Below are positions 41,748-51,332 of a stretch of 64,000 nt of DNA, piece after piece. Origin of the DNA: Spongiivirga sp046524175 (lineage in GTDB: Bacteria; Bacteroidota; Bacteroidia; Flavobacteriales; Flavobacteriaceae); contig NZ_JBEFZF010000001.1 of the NCBI RefSeq assembly GCF_046524175.1, forward strand, positions 744,001 through 808,000, given 5' to 3'. Made by a program: the position numbers and the translations under genes. The first letter of the stretch is position 1. The number at the start of each line of letters is the position of its first letter. Under the pieces are notes generated by a model. That model was not told the DNA's origin, did no database searches, and was given only the letters and a program-made list of their open reading frames with translations.

Positions 41748-43754
41748 TTAAAACGCAAACTTCGGTTTAGCCGTGCTTATCTCAAATCTTGCCAGACCTT
41801 CTTTCAACCAACTTTTGTAAGTAGCTTTATCAGTATATTGCTGTGGTGAATTCAGTAAGTTGAAATTAGTATCTATCAAAATATAGTAGGGTTGAGATGC
41901 TGTTTGAAAATTAATGGTCTGAAATGTCGCCCACTTATTACCCACAGTCTTGATCTCTTTTATTCTTCCAGTAGGTAATTCATAATCAAACTGCTGGCTG
42001 TCTTCAAGATCTTTTTTATCATCTACATACAAGGAGATCAGTATATAATCATCCTTAAGCATGCTATAAATATCGTTTTCCACCCATACATTTTCTTCCA
42101 TCCGACGACAATTTACACAACCCCAACCGGTAAAATCAATCATAATTGGTTTATTCTGCGATTTGGCCACTGCTAAACCTTCATCAAAATCTTTGTAACA
42201 ATCGATACCCAAAGGACAGTTATTATCCCTTTTATATACGCTGTAAAAGTCCGGTGGAAACATACCACTAAATGCAGTAGCATCCCACATTGGATTTTTC
42301 ATTAACCCAGGAGCGATATAAACAATCACCGCTATTAATAAAGTCGCAAAACCAATTCGTGAGAAGCCTAACTTTTTAATGGGGCCATCATGTGGGAATT
42401 TTAATTTGCCCAATGTATAAAGCAGCCACAAAATTCCGATCAAAACCCAAATACCAATAAAAACTTCCCTTTTTAAGATGCCCCAATGCTGTACTAAATC
42501 AGATATTGATAAAAACTTAAATGCCAATGCCAACTCCGCAAAACCAAGATGTACTTTTACTGTATTTAACCATCCACCGGATTTTGGAAGCGAATTCAAC
42601 CAAGCAGGAAACATAGCAAATAGGGCAAACGGTAAAGCCAATGCAGCACCAAAGCCGGTCATGCCCGCAGAAAGATTGGTTGCTACATTACCATTAGCCA
42701 GGGTAGTACTACCTAACAGCCCACCCAAAATTGGCCCGGTACATGAGAATGAGACGATCGCCAAAGTAACAGCCATAAAGAAAATACCAATCACACCACC
42801 TACATTTGATGCGCTATCCATTTTACTCCCCCAACTTGCGGGAAGTGTCAACTCATAATACCCAAAAAATGAAAAAGCAAAAAATATAAAAATGGCAAAA
42901 AAGAACACATTAAGCCATACATTGGTTGATATATTATTTAGTATCTCTGAATCTAGATTATCCATTAAATGGAATGGCAAGCTCAACAAAAAGTATATAA
43001 CAACTATAAAAAGACCGTAAAGTAATGCGTTTGCTATTCCTTTACTTCGGTTTCCTGATTGCTTAGTAAAGAAGGAAACTGTTAATGGTATCATTGGAAA
43101 CACACATGGAGTTAACAATGCAATTAGCCCACCTAAAAATCCTAAACCAAAAATAGCCCAAAGATTGTTTTGTCGCTCAGCTGATTTTCCTTCAGTTTGC
43201 AATAACTCAGGATTTTGAATGTCAATTTTAAGCTGATCTGCTTTTATCAAACTAGTAGCATCAACCGACTTTTCTTCTTTTTCAAATGATGTTCCATCAA
43301 GATTGATAGAAATATCAACCGTATCAGGCGGCAAGCATTGTCTATCATTGCAAACACCGAAAGAAACATCGACCAAAATCGATTTAAAATCAGGATTAAC
43401 CAGCTTTATTTTTTGCGTAAATATGGCAATGTCCTCAAAATAGATAACCTCTTGATCAAAAACTTTGTCATAATATGGTTCCTTATCGGGCTGGCTTGTA
43501 GCACCAATTAATTCATAATTACCCTCGCTGTTATTATATGCAAATTCGGTAGGTATAGGCCCGAAAGGATCTTCTTCTCCTTCAATAGGTTGACCGTAAA
43601 TATGCCATCCTGCATCAATAATAGCGGTAAAAGTAAGTTGATATTCGCCTTCGCTCAATTCTTCTATTGCGGTTGTCCATTCAACACGATCTTCAAATTG
43701 AGCATTACTTACACCTACAAACAATAATGTAAAAAACAGAATAATTGATCTCAT
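41748..43754 (-). CDS. dsbD: Thiol:disulfide interchange protein DsbD
   Basis: 668 aa. A signal peptide precedes an N-terminal DsbD-alpha-like domain with the pair CNDRQC (near residue 135), then eight membrane helices (PCVFPMIPLTVSFF and FSCTGPILGGLLG carry the membrane cysteines), and a C-terminal thioredoxin-like domain with FTGWGCVNCRRME (CxxC). It moves electrons from cytosolic thioredoxin to the periplasm. The ATG at 43754 overlaps the tilS stop (TGATG); a TTG three bases earlier is less likely. Third gene of a coupled hydrolase-tilS-dsbD unit. Confidence 0.93.
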   Translation of the reverse strand: MRSIILFFTLLFVGVSNAQFEDRVEWTTAIEELSEGEYQLTFTAIIDAGWHIYGQPIEGEEDPFGPIPTEFAYNNSEGNYELIGATSQPDKEPYYDKVFDQEVIYFEDIAIFTQKIKLVNPDFKSILVDVSFGVCNDRQCLPPDTVDISINLDGTSFEKEEKSVDATSLIKADQLKIDIQNPELLQTEGKSAERQNNLWAIFGLGFLGGLIALLTPCVFPMIPLTVSFFTKQSGNRSKGIANALLYGLFIVVIYFLLSLPFHLMDNLDSEILNNISTNVWLNVFFFAIFIFFAFSFFGYYELTLPASWGSKMDSASNVGGVIGIFFMAVTLAIVSFSCTGPILGGLLGSTTLANGNVATNLSAGMTGFGAALALPFALFAMFPAWLNSLPKSGGWLNTVKVHLGFAELALAFKFLSISDLVQHWGILKREVFIGIWVLIGILWLLYTLGKLKFPHDGPIKKLGFSRIGFATLLIAVIVYIAPGLMKNPMWDATAFSGMFPPDFYSVYKRDNNCPLGIDCYKDFDEGLAVAKSQNKPIMIDFTGWGCVNCRRMEENVWVENDIYSMLKDDYILISLYVDDKKDLEDSQQFDYELPTGRIKEIKTVGNKWATFQTINFQTASQPYYILIDTNFNLLNSPQQYTDKATYKSWLKEGLARFEISTAKPKFAF

Positions 43755-45058
43755 CAAGAATATATAAACTTTAATAGTTCTTTCGTTTTATTGGTCACTT
43801 TAAAACGTTCGTCAGCCCGCTTTCCAACCACCCATACAATTTCATTATCCGAACATAACAGCCACTGTTCATTTTTATCAAATAGGGAATACTTTTCATC
43901 TTTAAAAAACTTACTCAGTTTCTTTTTCTTGCCATGCATGCCCAGGGGATAAAAGTAGTCGCCTTTTTCCCATTTCCTTAACTTTAAAGGGAATTTTAAC
44001 GTTTCTTTATCCACAAACAAGACATTTACGTTATGCGAATCCAATTTGGTAACCTGACTTACATCAAGCACAATAGGTACCGAAATCTGGTTACTATCTT
44101 CATCTATATAATATACAGATTGGCTGTTTAAAACTTGGGGTTTTAAAACAAGATAATCCCGATCTTTTAATAGTATATGTGTTTTAGAATGTATCTGTTT
44201 ACCTGAATTCGCATCTAGTAAATTGACCACATCATTCCATTCAGTAAATCCATAATCCTTTAGGAGGTAGTATAGGTATGCTTTAGGATTTGATAGTTTT
44301 TTTAAGGTATTTATCCGGATTTCACCTAATTTAAACTCTGGTTGTAGCTCATTTATTAGCCATGCTATTCGATCTTGAATCAGTTGCCAACCATCCGACA
44401 GGTTTTCTTGTGTTTTTTGAACTGCTTGATTAATATTAGGATTAATTCTTTCTAGTTCAGGAACAATCTGCTGTCTAATAGCATTACGCAAATACTTTTC
44501 ATCAACATTGCTGCTGTCCTCTCGCCAATTTAGCTGATGAGACTTTGCATAATCTTCAATCTCATTTCTACTGAATGGTAAGAGTGGTCTGACTAATAAA
44601 TCCTTTTCCTTTGGTATTCCCAATAAACCTTCAATCCCAGTTGAACGCGTAAGGTTGATCAACATAGTTTCTAAATTGTCATTCGCATGGTGAGCGGTAA
44701 TAATGGCATCAAAACTAAATTGTCCCACGAGGTCATAAAACCATTCGTATCGCAATTCTCTGGCGGCCATTTGAATAGAAATACCATTTTTAGCAGCATA
44801 TTCTTTAGTATTGAAAGACTGTGTAAATACTTCAAAATCTAAGGCTTCTCCAAATTGAATAACGAACATTTCATCAGTATCACTTTCTTCCCCTCTTAGT
44901 TTAAAATTACAATGCGCCAGAGTGCAATCAAAAAACAATGAATGCAATAAATGGGTCAAAACTACGCTGTCAAGTCCGCCACTAATTGCAATAAGAAGTT
45001 TTCCCTTTTTTAGTGAAGGAAAATGAGAACGTATATGATCTGAAAATGCAGTTTTCAC
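43754..45058 (-). CDS. tilS: tRNA(Ile)-lysidine synthase
   Basis: 434 aa. The PP-loop ATPase motif LIAISGGLDSVVLTHLL is at the N-terminus, with THANDN-like ITAHHANDNLETMLINLTRSTGIEGLLGI downstream, and a C-terminal TilS domain (LRKWEKGDYFYPLGMHGKKKKLSKFFKDEK). It modifies C34 of the CAU-anticodon tRNA-Ile to lysidine so that AUA is read correctly; essential in most bacteria. The start is a GTG at 45058 overlapping the hydrolase stop (GTGA), and its own stop overlaps dsbD. Confidence 0.95.
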   Translation of the reverse strand: MKTAFSDHIRSHFPSLKKGKLLIAISGGLDSVVLTHLLHSLFFDCTLAHCNFKLRGEESDTDEMFVIQFGEALDFEVFTQSFNTKEYAAKNGISIQMAARELRYEWFYDLVGQFSFDAIITAHHANDNLETMLINLTRSTGIEGLLGIPKEKDLLVRPLLPFSRNEIEDYAKSHQLNWREDSSNVDEKYLRNAIRQQIVPELERINPNINQAVQKTQENLSDGWQLIQDRIAWLINELQPEFKLGEIRINTLKKLSNPKAYLYYLLKDYGFTEWNDVVNLLDANSGKQIHSKTHILLKDRDYLVLKPQVLNSQSVYYIDEDSNQISVPIVLDVSQVTKLDSHNVNVLFVDKETLKFPLKLRKWEKGDYFYPLGMHGKKKKLSKFFKDEKYSLFDKNEQWLLCSDNEIVWVVGKRADERFKVTNKTKELLKFIYS

Positions 45059-45879
45059 AATTGTTTATCCATCCAAGTAATTAAGGTTTTCATAAAGTCT
45101 TTTTTATCAAGATCGTTATGCATTTCGTGATATCCGCCATCAAAAAGTTGTAGGCTGGCCTTTGGGCTTCCCTTAGCAAACTCTTTCGAAGCTTCATGAC
45201 TCGTCACCTTGTCTCCAGTGCCATGCGCAACAAGCATTGGTGTGCTTAAATGCTCTGAATTAGTAATAGCCCACTCCCCTGCTTCCATTATTGGAAACGT
45301 GAACATAGGGCTTACTTTGTCATGTACGAGCGGGTCGTTTTTATACTTCTCAACTTCCACCTTGTCTCTAGTTAAATGATTTACTTCTAGTCCGGCGGAC
45401 AGCGTAATCGATGGTGCAATTTTATAAAATAACTTGCCAATGCTCATTTTCCAACTTGGTGGTTTAAAAGCCAACCGTAGATAAGGACTTGACGCAATTG
45501 TTCCTTTTACTCCCGGCTCAATACGAAGTGTATAATTAATGACTAGGTTACCCCCCATACTATGCCCGTATAAAAATACCGGGAGGTCGACAAAACGTTC
45601 TCTAACTTCATCATATGCATCATTTAAAATTGCCATTAACTGTTCGTAACTCTCACAATCACCTCGTTTACCGGTTGACTTCCCATGACCGATATTATCG
45701 TAAGTAAAAACAGCAAAACTATTGTCAATTAAGTGCGGAACAACAAATTCAGCATACCGACTAGAATGTTCGCCAAAACCATGTACTAATAATACAATGG
45801 CTTTCGGTTCATTAGGTGTCCAACTTTGTGCGAATATTTGCTGATGATATTTTTTTAAAAAAAACTCTTTATGCTTCAT
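45055..45879 (-). CDS. Alpha/beta hydrolase, monoacylglycerol-lipase-like
   Basis: 274-aa serine hydrolase of the Hydrolase_4 group. HGFGEHSSRY forms the oxyanion loop, FLYGHSMGGNLVINY the nucleophile elbow (Ser near 110), VAHGTGDKVTSHEAS the Asp and GGYHEMHND the catalytic His. Members cleave monoacylglycerols or lysophospholipids; the substrate here is unknown. No signal peptide, so it is cytosolic. It is coupled to tilS by a 4-bp overlap. Confidence 0.9.
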   Translation of the reverse strand: MKHKEFFLKKYHQQIFAQSWTPNEPKAIVLLVHGFGEHSSRYAEFVVPHLIDNSFAVFTYDNIGHGKSTGKRGDCESYEQLMAILNDAYDEVRERFVDLPVFLYGHSMGGNLVINYTLRIEPGVKGTIASSPYLRLAFKPPSWKMSIGKLFYKIAPSITLSAGLEVNHLTRDKVEVEKYKNDPLVHDKVSPMFTFPIMEAGEWAITNSEHLSTPMLVAHGTGDKVTSHEASKEFAKGSPKASLQLFDGGYHEMHNDLDKKDFMKTLITWMDKQL

Positions 45880-45966
45880 GCGATAAAGGTAATACTTAGT
45901 TGATTAGTGGTTTTTGGGTTATTGAACAGATGGTTAATAGAAAAAATACTTACTGTATGCTGAAAA

Positions 45967-47283
45967 CTACCCCTCTAGTACTTGTCGCATCGCCTTGGCT
46001 TTAATCAAGCATTCTTCATATTCTTTTTCAGGAATAGAACCAGCAGTAATGGCTCCTCCAACAGAGTAAGACACATATTTTGTTCGATTGTTGTAAAGAA
46101 TACTGCGAATAATCACGTTAAAATCAAAATCATCGTCCGGTGTAAAGTAACCTACTGCTCCCGAATAAACACCTCGTTTTGTTTCTTCAAATTCTTCAAT
46201 AATTTTCATCGCAGAAATCTTTGGAGCCCCAGTCATGCTCCCCATTGGATACGAGGCCTTTATCACATCAACGCTATCAGTATTTGTTTTAAGTTCGGCT
46301 GTTATGGTAGAAATCATTTGGTGTACTTGTTTAAAGGTATAAACTTTACAAAGTTCTTCTACCTGAACGCTTCCTTTTTTTGCATACTTTGAGAGATCAT
46401 TTCTGACCAAATCTACGATCATCACGTTCTCTGATCGTTCTTTTGGATCATTCGCAAGGGCATCAATAAGTCTTTTATCTTCAAGTTTATCATCAGATCG
46501 TTTAGCTGTGCCCTTAATAGGCTGGGAAATTATGGTGTCTCCATCCCTTCTTAGATAGCGTTCAGGAGAAGCCGACAACAAATAATGTTCATCAAACTTC
46601 ATGAACGTCGCAAAAGGAGGTATTGAAATATCGTTCAGATTCAGATACGTTTCCATCGGGTTTATCCGAGCATCTTCTGCATAAAACTCCTGACAGAAAT
46701 TGGTTTCATAAATATCTCCTCTATAAATTCTGCTTAAAACACCTTTTAACTTTTCATAATATGCTTCCTTATGAATACGAAGCTTGATCTTTACCGGTGG
46801 CGTCGTTTCGTTTTTCTTTTTTTCAATAATCGATTGCAAACTTGGTATTGATGTTGTTGAAATTACGTTATAATCGTACTCCATTTCATCATCACACATT
46901 CGTAGATATAGCATATCGAGCTTATCTCCCATTAAAAGAAATAACTTTTTTGGTTGAAAAAACTGTAAATCTGCAAAACCTAGATCGTCCCGATTTGTGG
47001 ATGATAATTGCTCCACATCATTCTTGAGGTCATATGATAGATAACCAAGAATCCAATCGTTTGCGCTGTTTTTATATTCCTTTAACTGCTCAAAAGCATC
47101 AGAATAATCTGTTTTGAAAGTGGTCAGCGCATCAACCGCCAAAATAGCATCGTATTTAGCATGGGGATGGCTTATTTCGTTACTGTCTAACCAAACAATC
47201 TCTTGAAACTGTTGTGACCATTGCAACAACTGCCTCTTAAACTTTTTGGTGTTGTTAATGTTAGTGCTAAATATTGTGCGCAA
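45967..47283 (-). CDS. pabB: Aminodeoxychorismate synthase component I
   Basis: 438 aa of the chorismate-binding family. PIKGTAKRS (255-263) contains the Lys257 found in PabB, where TrpE has PIAGT; this favours 4-amino-4-deoxychorismate, hence folate synthesis, over anthranilate. SENVMIVDLVRNDL, SYPMGSMTGAPKISAMKIIEE and GAVGYF follow, as in the family. The start is a TTG directly after the stop of the FMN reductase gene and in the same frame; no ATG occurs until far inside, so TTG is effectively forced. The glutamine amidotransferase partner is not in the window. Confidence 0.9.
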   Translation of the reverse strand: MRTIFSTNINNTKKFKRQLLQWSQQFQEIVWLDSNEISHPHAKYDAILAVDALTTFKTDYSDAFEQLKEYKNSANDWILGYLSYDLKNDVEQLSSTNRDDLGFADLQFFQPKKLFLLMGDKLDMLYLRMCDDEMEYDYNVISTTSIPSLQSIIEKKKNETTPPVKIKLRIHKEAYYEKLKGVLSRIYRGDIYETNFCQEFYAEDARINPMETYLNLNDISIPPFATFMKFDEHYLLSASPERYLRRDGDTIISQPIKGTAKRSDDKLEDKRLIDALANDPKERSENVMIVDLVRNDLSKYAKKGSVQVEELCKVYTFKQVHQMISTITAELKTNTDSVDVIKASYPMGSMTGAPKISAMKIIEEFEETKRGVYSGAVGYFTPDDDFDFNVIIRSILYNNRTKYVSYSVGGAITAGSIPEKEYEECLIKAKAMRQVLEG

Positions 47284-47826
47284 TTATTCAGAAAATTGAT
47301 TTGAAAATCCCTCAACAATTAGCTTTAATTGCTCATCAAGATCCGCATTGGAAATTGAATTGCTATCTAACGAAAAGTTGTCTTTAAACGATGGTAAGCA
47401 AAAGGCATCATATATTTCTGCACCAAATCTAGGTAGCAAATCCTTAGTAAGTGCTAAGGCAGTTTGTGCTCCTCGCTTTCCCGGTGATGTACTTAGTAAC
47501 AGTACCTTTGTGTTAACAAGAAATTGCCGCTCTATTCTTGATAACCAGTCTATTAAATTTTTAAAATAAGCGGATGGCATGGAGTTATGTTCATTTATAC
47601 CTATTATTAAACCATTTGCAACAGCAATATCATCTTTTAGCTCGATAAGCGAATTAAGGTAGCCTTCGTTTTTCTCGAGATCCTCGCTGAACATTGGAAA
47701 TGGATAATTAGACATCTTCAATAATCGAATATCCTGATTCAGGACTAATCGGCTTGCATATTTTACTAATTGATGATTTATAGAAGTACTACTGTTACTC
47801 CCAGCAAATGCTAAAATTGATACCAT
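47284..47826 (-). CDS. NADPH-dependent FMN reductase family protein
   Basis: 180-aa flavodoxin-like protein. AFAGSNSSTSINHQLVKY binds the FMN phosphate, and INEHNSMPSAYFKNLIDWLSR and STSPGKRGAQTAL are typical of the YieF/ChrR-like group. Likely reduces quinones or other electrophiles with NAD(P)H. It precedes pabB without a gap, sharing an mRNA; a functional link is not evident. Starts at the ATG at 47826. Confidence 0.88.
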   Translation of the reverse strand: MVSILAFAGSNSSTSINHQLVKYASRLVLNQDIRLLKMSNYPFPMFSEDLEKNEGYLNSLIELKDDIAVANGLIIGINEHNSMPSAYFKNLIDWLSRIERQFLVNTKVLLLSTSPGKRGAQTALALTKDLLPRFGAEIYDAFCLPSFKDNFSLDSNSISNADLDEQLKLIVEGFSNQFSE

Positions 47827-47956
47827 AGAATAAATGTTGATGAAAATGATCTTAATTCACGATAAAATTAGTGATTAAGTTTCATACTCGAAATTCATTT
47901 TAATCACACCTCTAGGATCTTCAAACCAGATAAAAATTAACATAATTTAAAAAACA

Positions 47957-47964
47957 TACCTTTG
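47957..47964 (+). promoter_or_regulatory. Putative -7 box before the DUF1624-type gene
   Basis: TACCTTTG matches TAnnTTTG exactly, about 55 bp before the GTG start at 48020. It would drive the membrane protein and the ABC transporter behind it. No clear -33 TTG is found. Confidence 0.5.
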
Positions 47965-48019
47965 CACTATTACACGTCTAATAAGTTGAACATAACGTAT
48001 ATAGGATAAAACCCCTAAA

Positions 48020-49177
48020 GTGAATACAAAGAGCAATAGAATATACTTTATTGATGCTATTCGTGCATTTGCCATTTTGATGATGTTACAAGGGCATTTT
48101 ATAAGCTCGTTATTGGCCGATTCTTTTAAGAATCATGACAGCTTTGCTTATAATTTCTGGGAGTATTTCAGAGGTGTGACAGCGCCTATGTTCTTTACTA
48201 TAACGGGCTTTGTTTTCGTGTTTTTACTAATGAAAAAAGGGCGAGGCTATCAAAACCCGCGTGTTTTGAAAGGCATCAAAAGAGCATTCAAACTCATTTT
48301 ATGGGGGTACATGTTGCATTTAAGTTTGAGCTCGTTATTTGGTGGTAGTTTTGGCGACTATTTCTTTTTAATTAATGTACTTCAAATAATTGGTCTTTCT
48401 ATCCTTTTAATTATTGGACTTTATTTGTTGTTTTCAAAAGTTTCGGAGAAAATATTTCAGTATGCGCTACTCATTTTAACGGTTATTATTTTTTTATGGG
48501 AACGTGCGTATGCAGCTTATAGTTTTTCCTTTTTGCCTGATTACCTAGCCAACTGGTTTACCAAAGCAAACGGATCTGTCTTTACAATTTTTCCTTGGTT
48601 TGGTTACGTTGCTGCTGGTGGATTCATGGCGTTAATTTTCAAAAATAATGTTTCGAAATCTGGTTTCTATAAATGGTTTATTTATACACTGCTTATTACA
48701 GGTTCCTTACTTTTATTCACTTCAAGCTGGCTTTTAAGTCTTATGTACGACCTAACAGGTATTAACATATTTTTCGCGTCTGCTAACTATAACTATTTAT
48801 TTACACGTATGGGTGATGTGCTTATTATCTTTGCGCTGTTTGCTATGGTCCGAAAATACTTTGAAAAAAAGTTAGTTGTTGATATTGGTAGCCGAACGCT
48901 ATCCATCTATATTGTTCATTTTATCATCTTATATGGAAGCTTAACTGGTATTGGGCTTTCTAGATTTTTCTATAACAGCTTAAATCCTCTTTTTGCAGTT
49001 TTAGGCGCCCTTACTTTTATTGTTGTAGTCTGCACGGTCGTACTTCAATACTATAAAATAGAACCTGCTTTTTTCAAAGCATTAGGCTTGTTAAAGCAAA
49101 AGATGATACAAGCATTGCTTTATTTGAAAACCCAGCTTATACTTCGCTACCGATTAATTAGGCAACGTAGCCGATAG
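48020..49177 (+). CDS. DUF1624/heparan-alpha-glucosaminide acetyltransferase-like membrane protein
   Basis: 385 aa with about ten membrane helices. The N-terminus RIYFIDAIRAFAILMMLQGHFISSL is typical of the DUF1624/acyltransferase_3-like families, with a conserved His in the first helix (QGHF) and TAPMFFTITGFVF next. Such proteins may acetylate envelope sugars using cytosolic acetyl-CoA; the actual substrate is unknown. The start is a GTG at 48020; no better ATG is near. It is followed 34 bp later by an ABC exporter in the same direction. Confidence 0.8.
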   Translation: MNTKSNRIYFIDAIRAFAILMMLQGHFISSLLADSFKNHDSFAYNFWEYFRGVTAPMFFTITGFVFVFLLMKKGRGYQNPRVLKGIKRAFKLILWGYMLHLSLSSLFGGSFGDYFFLINVLQIIGLSILLIIGLYLLFSKVSEKIFQYALLILTVIIFLWERAYAAYSFSFLPDYLANWFTKANGSVFTIFPWFGYVAAGGFMALIFKNNVSKSGFYKWFIYTLLITGSLLLFTSSWLLSLMYDLTGINIFFASANYNYLFTRMGDVLIIFALFAMVRKYFEKKLVVDIGSRTLSIYIVHFIILYGSLTGIGLSRFFYNSLNPLFAVLGALTFIVVVCTVVLQYYKIEPAFFKALGLLKQKMIQALLYLKTQLILRYRLIRQRSR

Positions 49178-49211
49178 TGTTTATTTTTGATCTGCAATCG
49201 CATACAACGCT

Positions 49212-50963
49212 ATGGCAGAGAAGGAAAAACAGAAAAGTACGGTTAGCATTGGTAAAGCATTTAAAACCATTATCTGGCCTAGAAGAAATTTAGTTTTAAT
49301 AGGTCTTATTTTAATCGTTATAAGTCAGGTTGCCAAATTGGTAATCCCAATGGCCAGTAAATACCTGATGGATGACGTTATTGGTAAAAAGGACTTCGAC
49401 CTGTTAAAATGGCTCTTAATTGTGGTGCTGATTGCAATTCTAATTCAGTCAGTAACTTCATTCTTATTAACGAGAATTTTAAGTGTTCAGGCACAATATC
49501 TTATTTCCGAACTGCGTGCGCAAGTACAAAAAAAAGTGCTGTCATTACCCATTAGCTTTTTTGATAATACTAAATCAGGAGCCTTAGTATCTCGTATTAT
49601 GAGTGATGTTGAAGGTGTGCGCAACTTAATCGGTACTGGGTTGGTCCAATTAGTGGGTGGTACAATCACCGCAATCATCTCAGTAGTATTATTAATAAGA
49701 ATAAGCTGGCAAATGACATTGTTCACCCTTATTCCTATTTCGATTTTTGCTGTTGTTGCCTTAAAGGCATTTAAATACATTCGCCCGATCTTTAGGAAAA
49801 GAGGAAAGATCAATGCGGAAGTAACAGGTAGATTAACCGAAACACTTGCGGGCGTTCGCGTTATCAAAGGATTTAACGCAGAACATCAAGAAAATAAGAT
49901 TTTTGAAGCCGGAGTAGATCGACTGTTTCAAAATGTCAAAAAAAGTTTGACCGCGACTGCGTTCATGACAAGTAGTTCGACCTTTTTATTAGGTCTTGCT
50001 ACCACAGGTATTATGGGAATTGGCGGGTATAAGGTAATGATCGATCAAATAACCATTGGGGATTTTCTGGCCTTCACCCTACTGCTGGGATTTATGATTG
50101 CGCCTATTGTACAAATGAGCAACATTGGTAGTCAGCTCACCGAAGCACTAGCGGGTCTTGATCGTACCGAGGAACTTATGAACATGATTCCTGAAGAAGA
50201 AGATCATGAGCGTACTATAAAACTGGAAAATCTAAAAGGAGATATTAATTTCAAAAATGTGTCTTTTGCTTACGAAGCTGATAAGGACGTACTACACGAT
50301 ATTTCATTTCAAGCGGGATCAGGATCAGTTACCGCGTTGGTGGGAAGTTCTGGGTCAGGTAAATCAACCATTGCAGGTTTAGCTGCTTCATTTTTAAATC
50401 CGAAAAAAGGAATAATTACAGTCGACAATCACGATTTGTCAAAAATTACCTTAAACAGCTATCGTCAATATTTGGGAGTTGTACTACAAGATGAGTTCTT
50501 ATTTGAAGGTACTATTAAAGAGAACATCTTATTCCCAAGGCCTGATGCCACTGAGGAAGAACTTTCAAACGCGGTAAAGGCTGGTTATGTGGATGAGTTT
50601 ACCGATCGTTTTGATGATGGTCTAGATACCTTAATCGGAGAACGTGGAGTTAAGCTATCCGGAGGACAAAGGCAGCGTATTGCAATTGCACGAGCCATTT
50701 TAGCCAATCCAAAGATCATCATTTTAGATGAAGCTACGTCAAATTTAGATACAGAAAGCGAATCGTTAATTCAAAAAAGTTTAGCGGAATTAATGAAAGG
50801 ACGTACCACTTTTGTTATTGCCCACCGACTTAGCACCATTAGAAGGGCGGATCAAATTTTAGTGATCGAAAAGGGAAAAATAGCAGAACGCGGCACACAC
50901 AATGAACTTATTAAGGAAGAAGGAAGGTATTACCAGCTATATACATACCAGGCCCGTATTTAA
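49212..50963 (+). CDS. ABC exporter, fused permease and ATPase
   Basis: 583 aa half-transporter. Residues ~25-310 form a six-helix type I exporter domain (VSRIMSDVEGVRNLIG is typical); the ATPase has Walker A GSSGSGKST (near 385), Q-loop VLQDEFLFEGTI, signature LSGGQRQRIAIARAI and Walker B IIILDEATSNLD, then the H-loop IAHRLSTI. It resembles MsbA/LmrA-type lipid or drug exporters; substrate unknown. It probably works as a homodimer in the inner membrane and may share a transcript with the DUF1624 gene. Confidence 0.93.
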   Translation: MAEKEKQKSTVSIGKAFKTIIWPRRNLVLIGLILIVISQVAKLVIPMASKYLMDDVIGKKDFDLLKWLLIVVLIAILIQSVTSFLLTRILSVQAQYLISELRAQVQKKVLSLPISFFDNTKSGALVSRIMSDVEGVRNLIGTGLVQLVGGTITAIISVVLLIRISWQMTLFTLIPISIFAVVALKAFKYIRPIFRKRGKINAEVTGRLTETLAGVRVIKGFNAEHQENKIFEAGVDRLFQNVKKSLTATAFMTSSSTFLLGLATTGIMGIGGYKVMIDQITIGDFLAFTLLLGFMIAPIVQMSNIGSQLTEALAGLDRTEELMNMIPEEEDHERTIKLENLKGDINFKNVSFAYEADKDVLHDISFQAGSGSVTALVGSSGSGKSTIAGLAASFLNPKKGIITVDNHDLSKITLNSYRQYLGVVLQDEFLFEGTIKENILFPRPDATEEELSNAVKAGYVDEFTDRFDDGLDTLIGERGVKLSGGQRQRIAIARAILANPKIIILDEATSNLDTESESLIQKSLAELMKGRTTFVIAHRLSTIRRADQILVIEKGKIAERGTHNELIKEEGRYYQLYTYQARI

Positions 50964-51034
50964 AACCATTCTATATTTTATGCTGAGCTATCTATTGATA
51001 TTGAATCTTTTTATTTTTAGGTAAAATTTCAGTT

Positions 51035-51274
51035 ATGAAAGAAAATAATATTCGTGGTGGTGATGCTCCAATACAGGTAAAATTAGAAGCTGATAAAAAC
51101 TATTCATGGTGTTCTTGTGGTCATGGAGATCAGCCATTTTGCAATGGTTCACATAGAAAAGAAAAAGCAACCTTACCACTTACTTTTAGTGTAGAAGAAG
51201 AAAAAGAAGCTTGGTTATGCACTTGCAAACTAACCAAAAATCCACCATATTGCGACGGCTCTCATAACGCCTAA
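51035..51274 (+). CDS. Double CDGSH iron-sulfur protein
   Basis: 79 aa with two CDGSH motifs, CSCGHGDQPFCNGSH (near 27-41) and CTCKLTKNPPYCDGSH (near 61-76). Each should hold a [2Fe-2S] cluster with three Cys and one His; the first has Asn for Asp (CNGSH), as some prokaryotic members do. Soluble, no signal peptide, probably redox or cluster-transfer related. It lies 71 bp after the ABC exporter. Confidence 0.92.
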   Translation: MKENNIRGGDAPIQVKLEADKNYSWCSCGHGDQPFCNGSHRKEKATLPLTFSVEEEKEAWLCTCKLTKNPPYCDGSHNA

Positions 51275-51332
51275 ACTGTTAGTTTATTTGACACATGTCG
51301 ACTGAAAATGGGAAAAGAAAAAATCTCATGAC

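Noticed and set aside
45967..47283. Annotation as anthranilate synthase TrpE
   Set aside because: The PIKGT motif with lysine is that of PabB, and no other trp genes are nearby.
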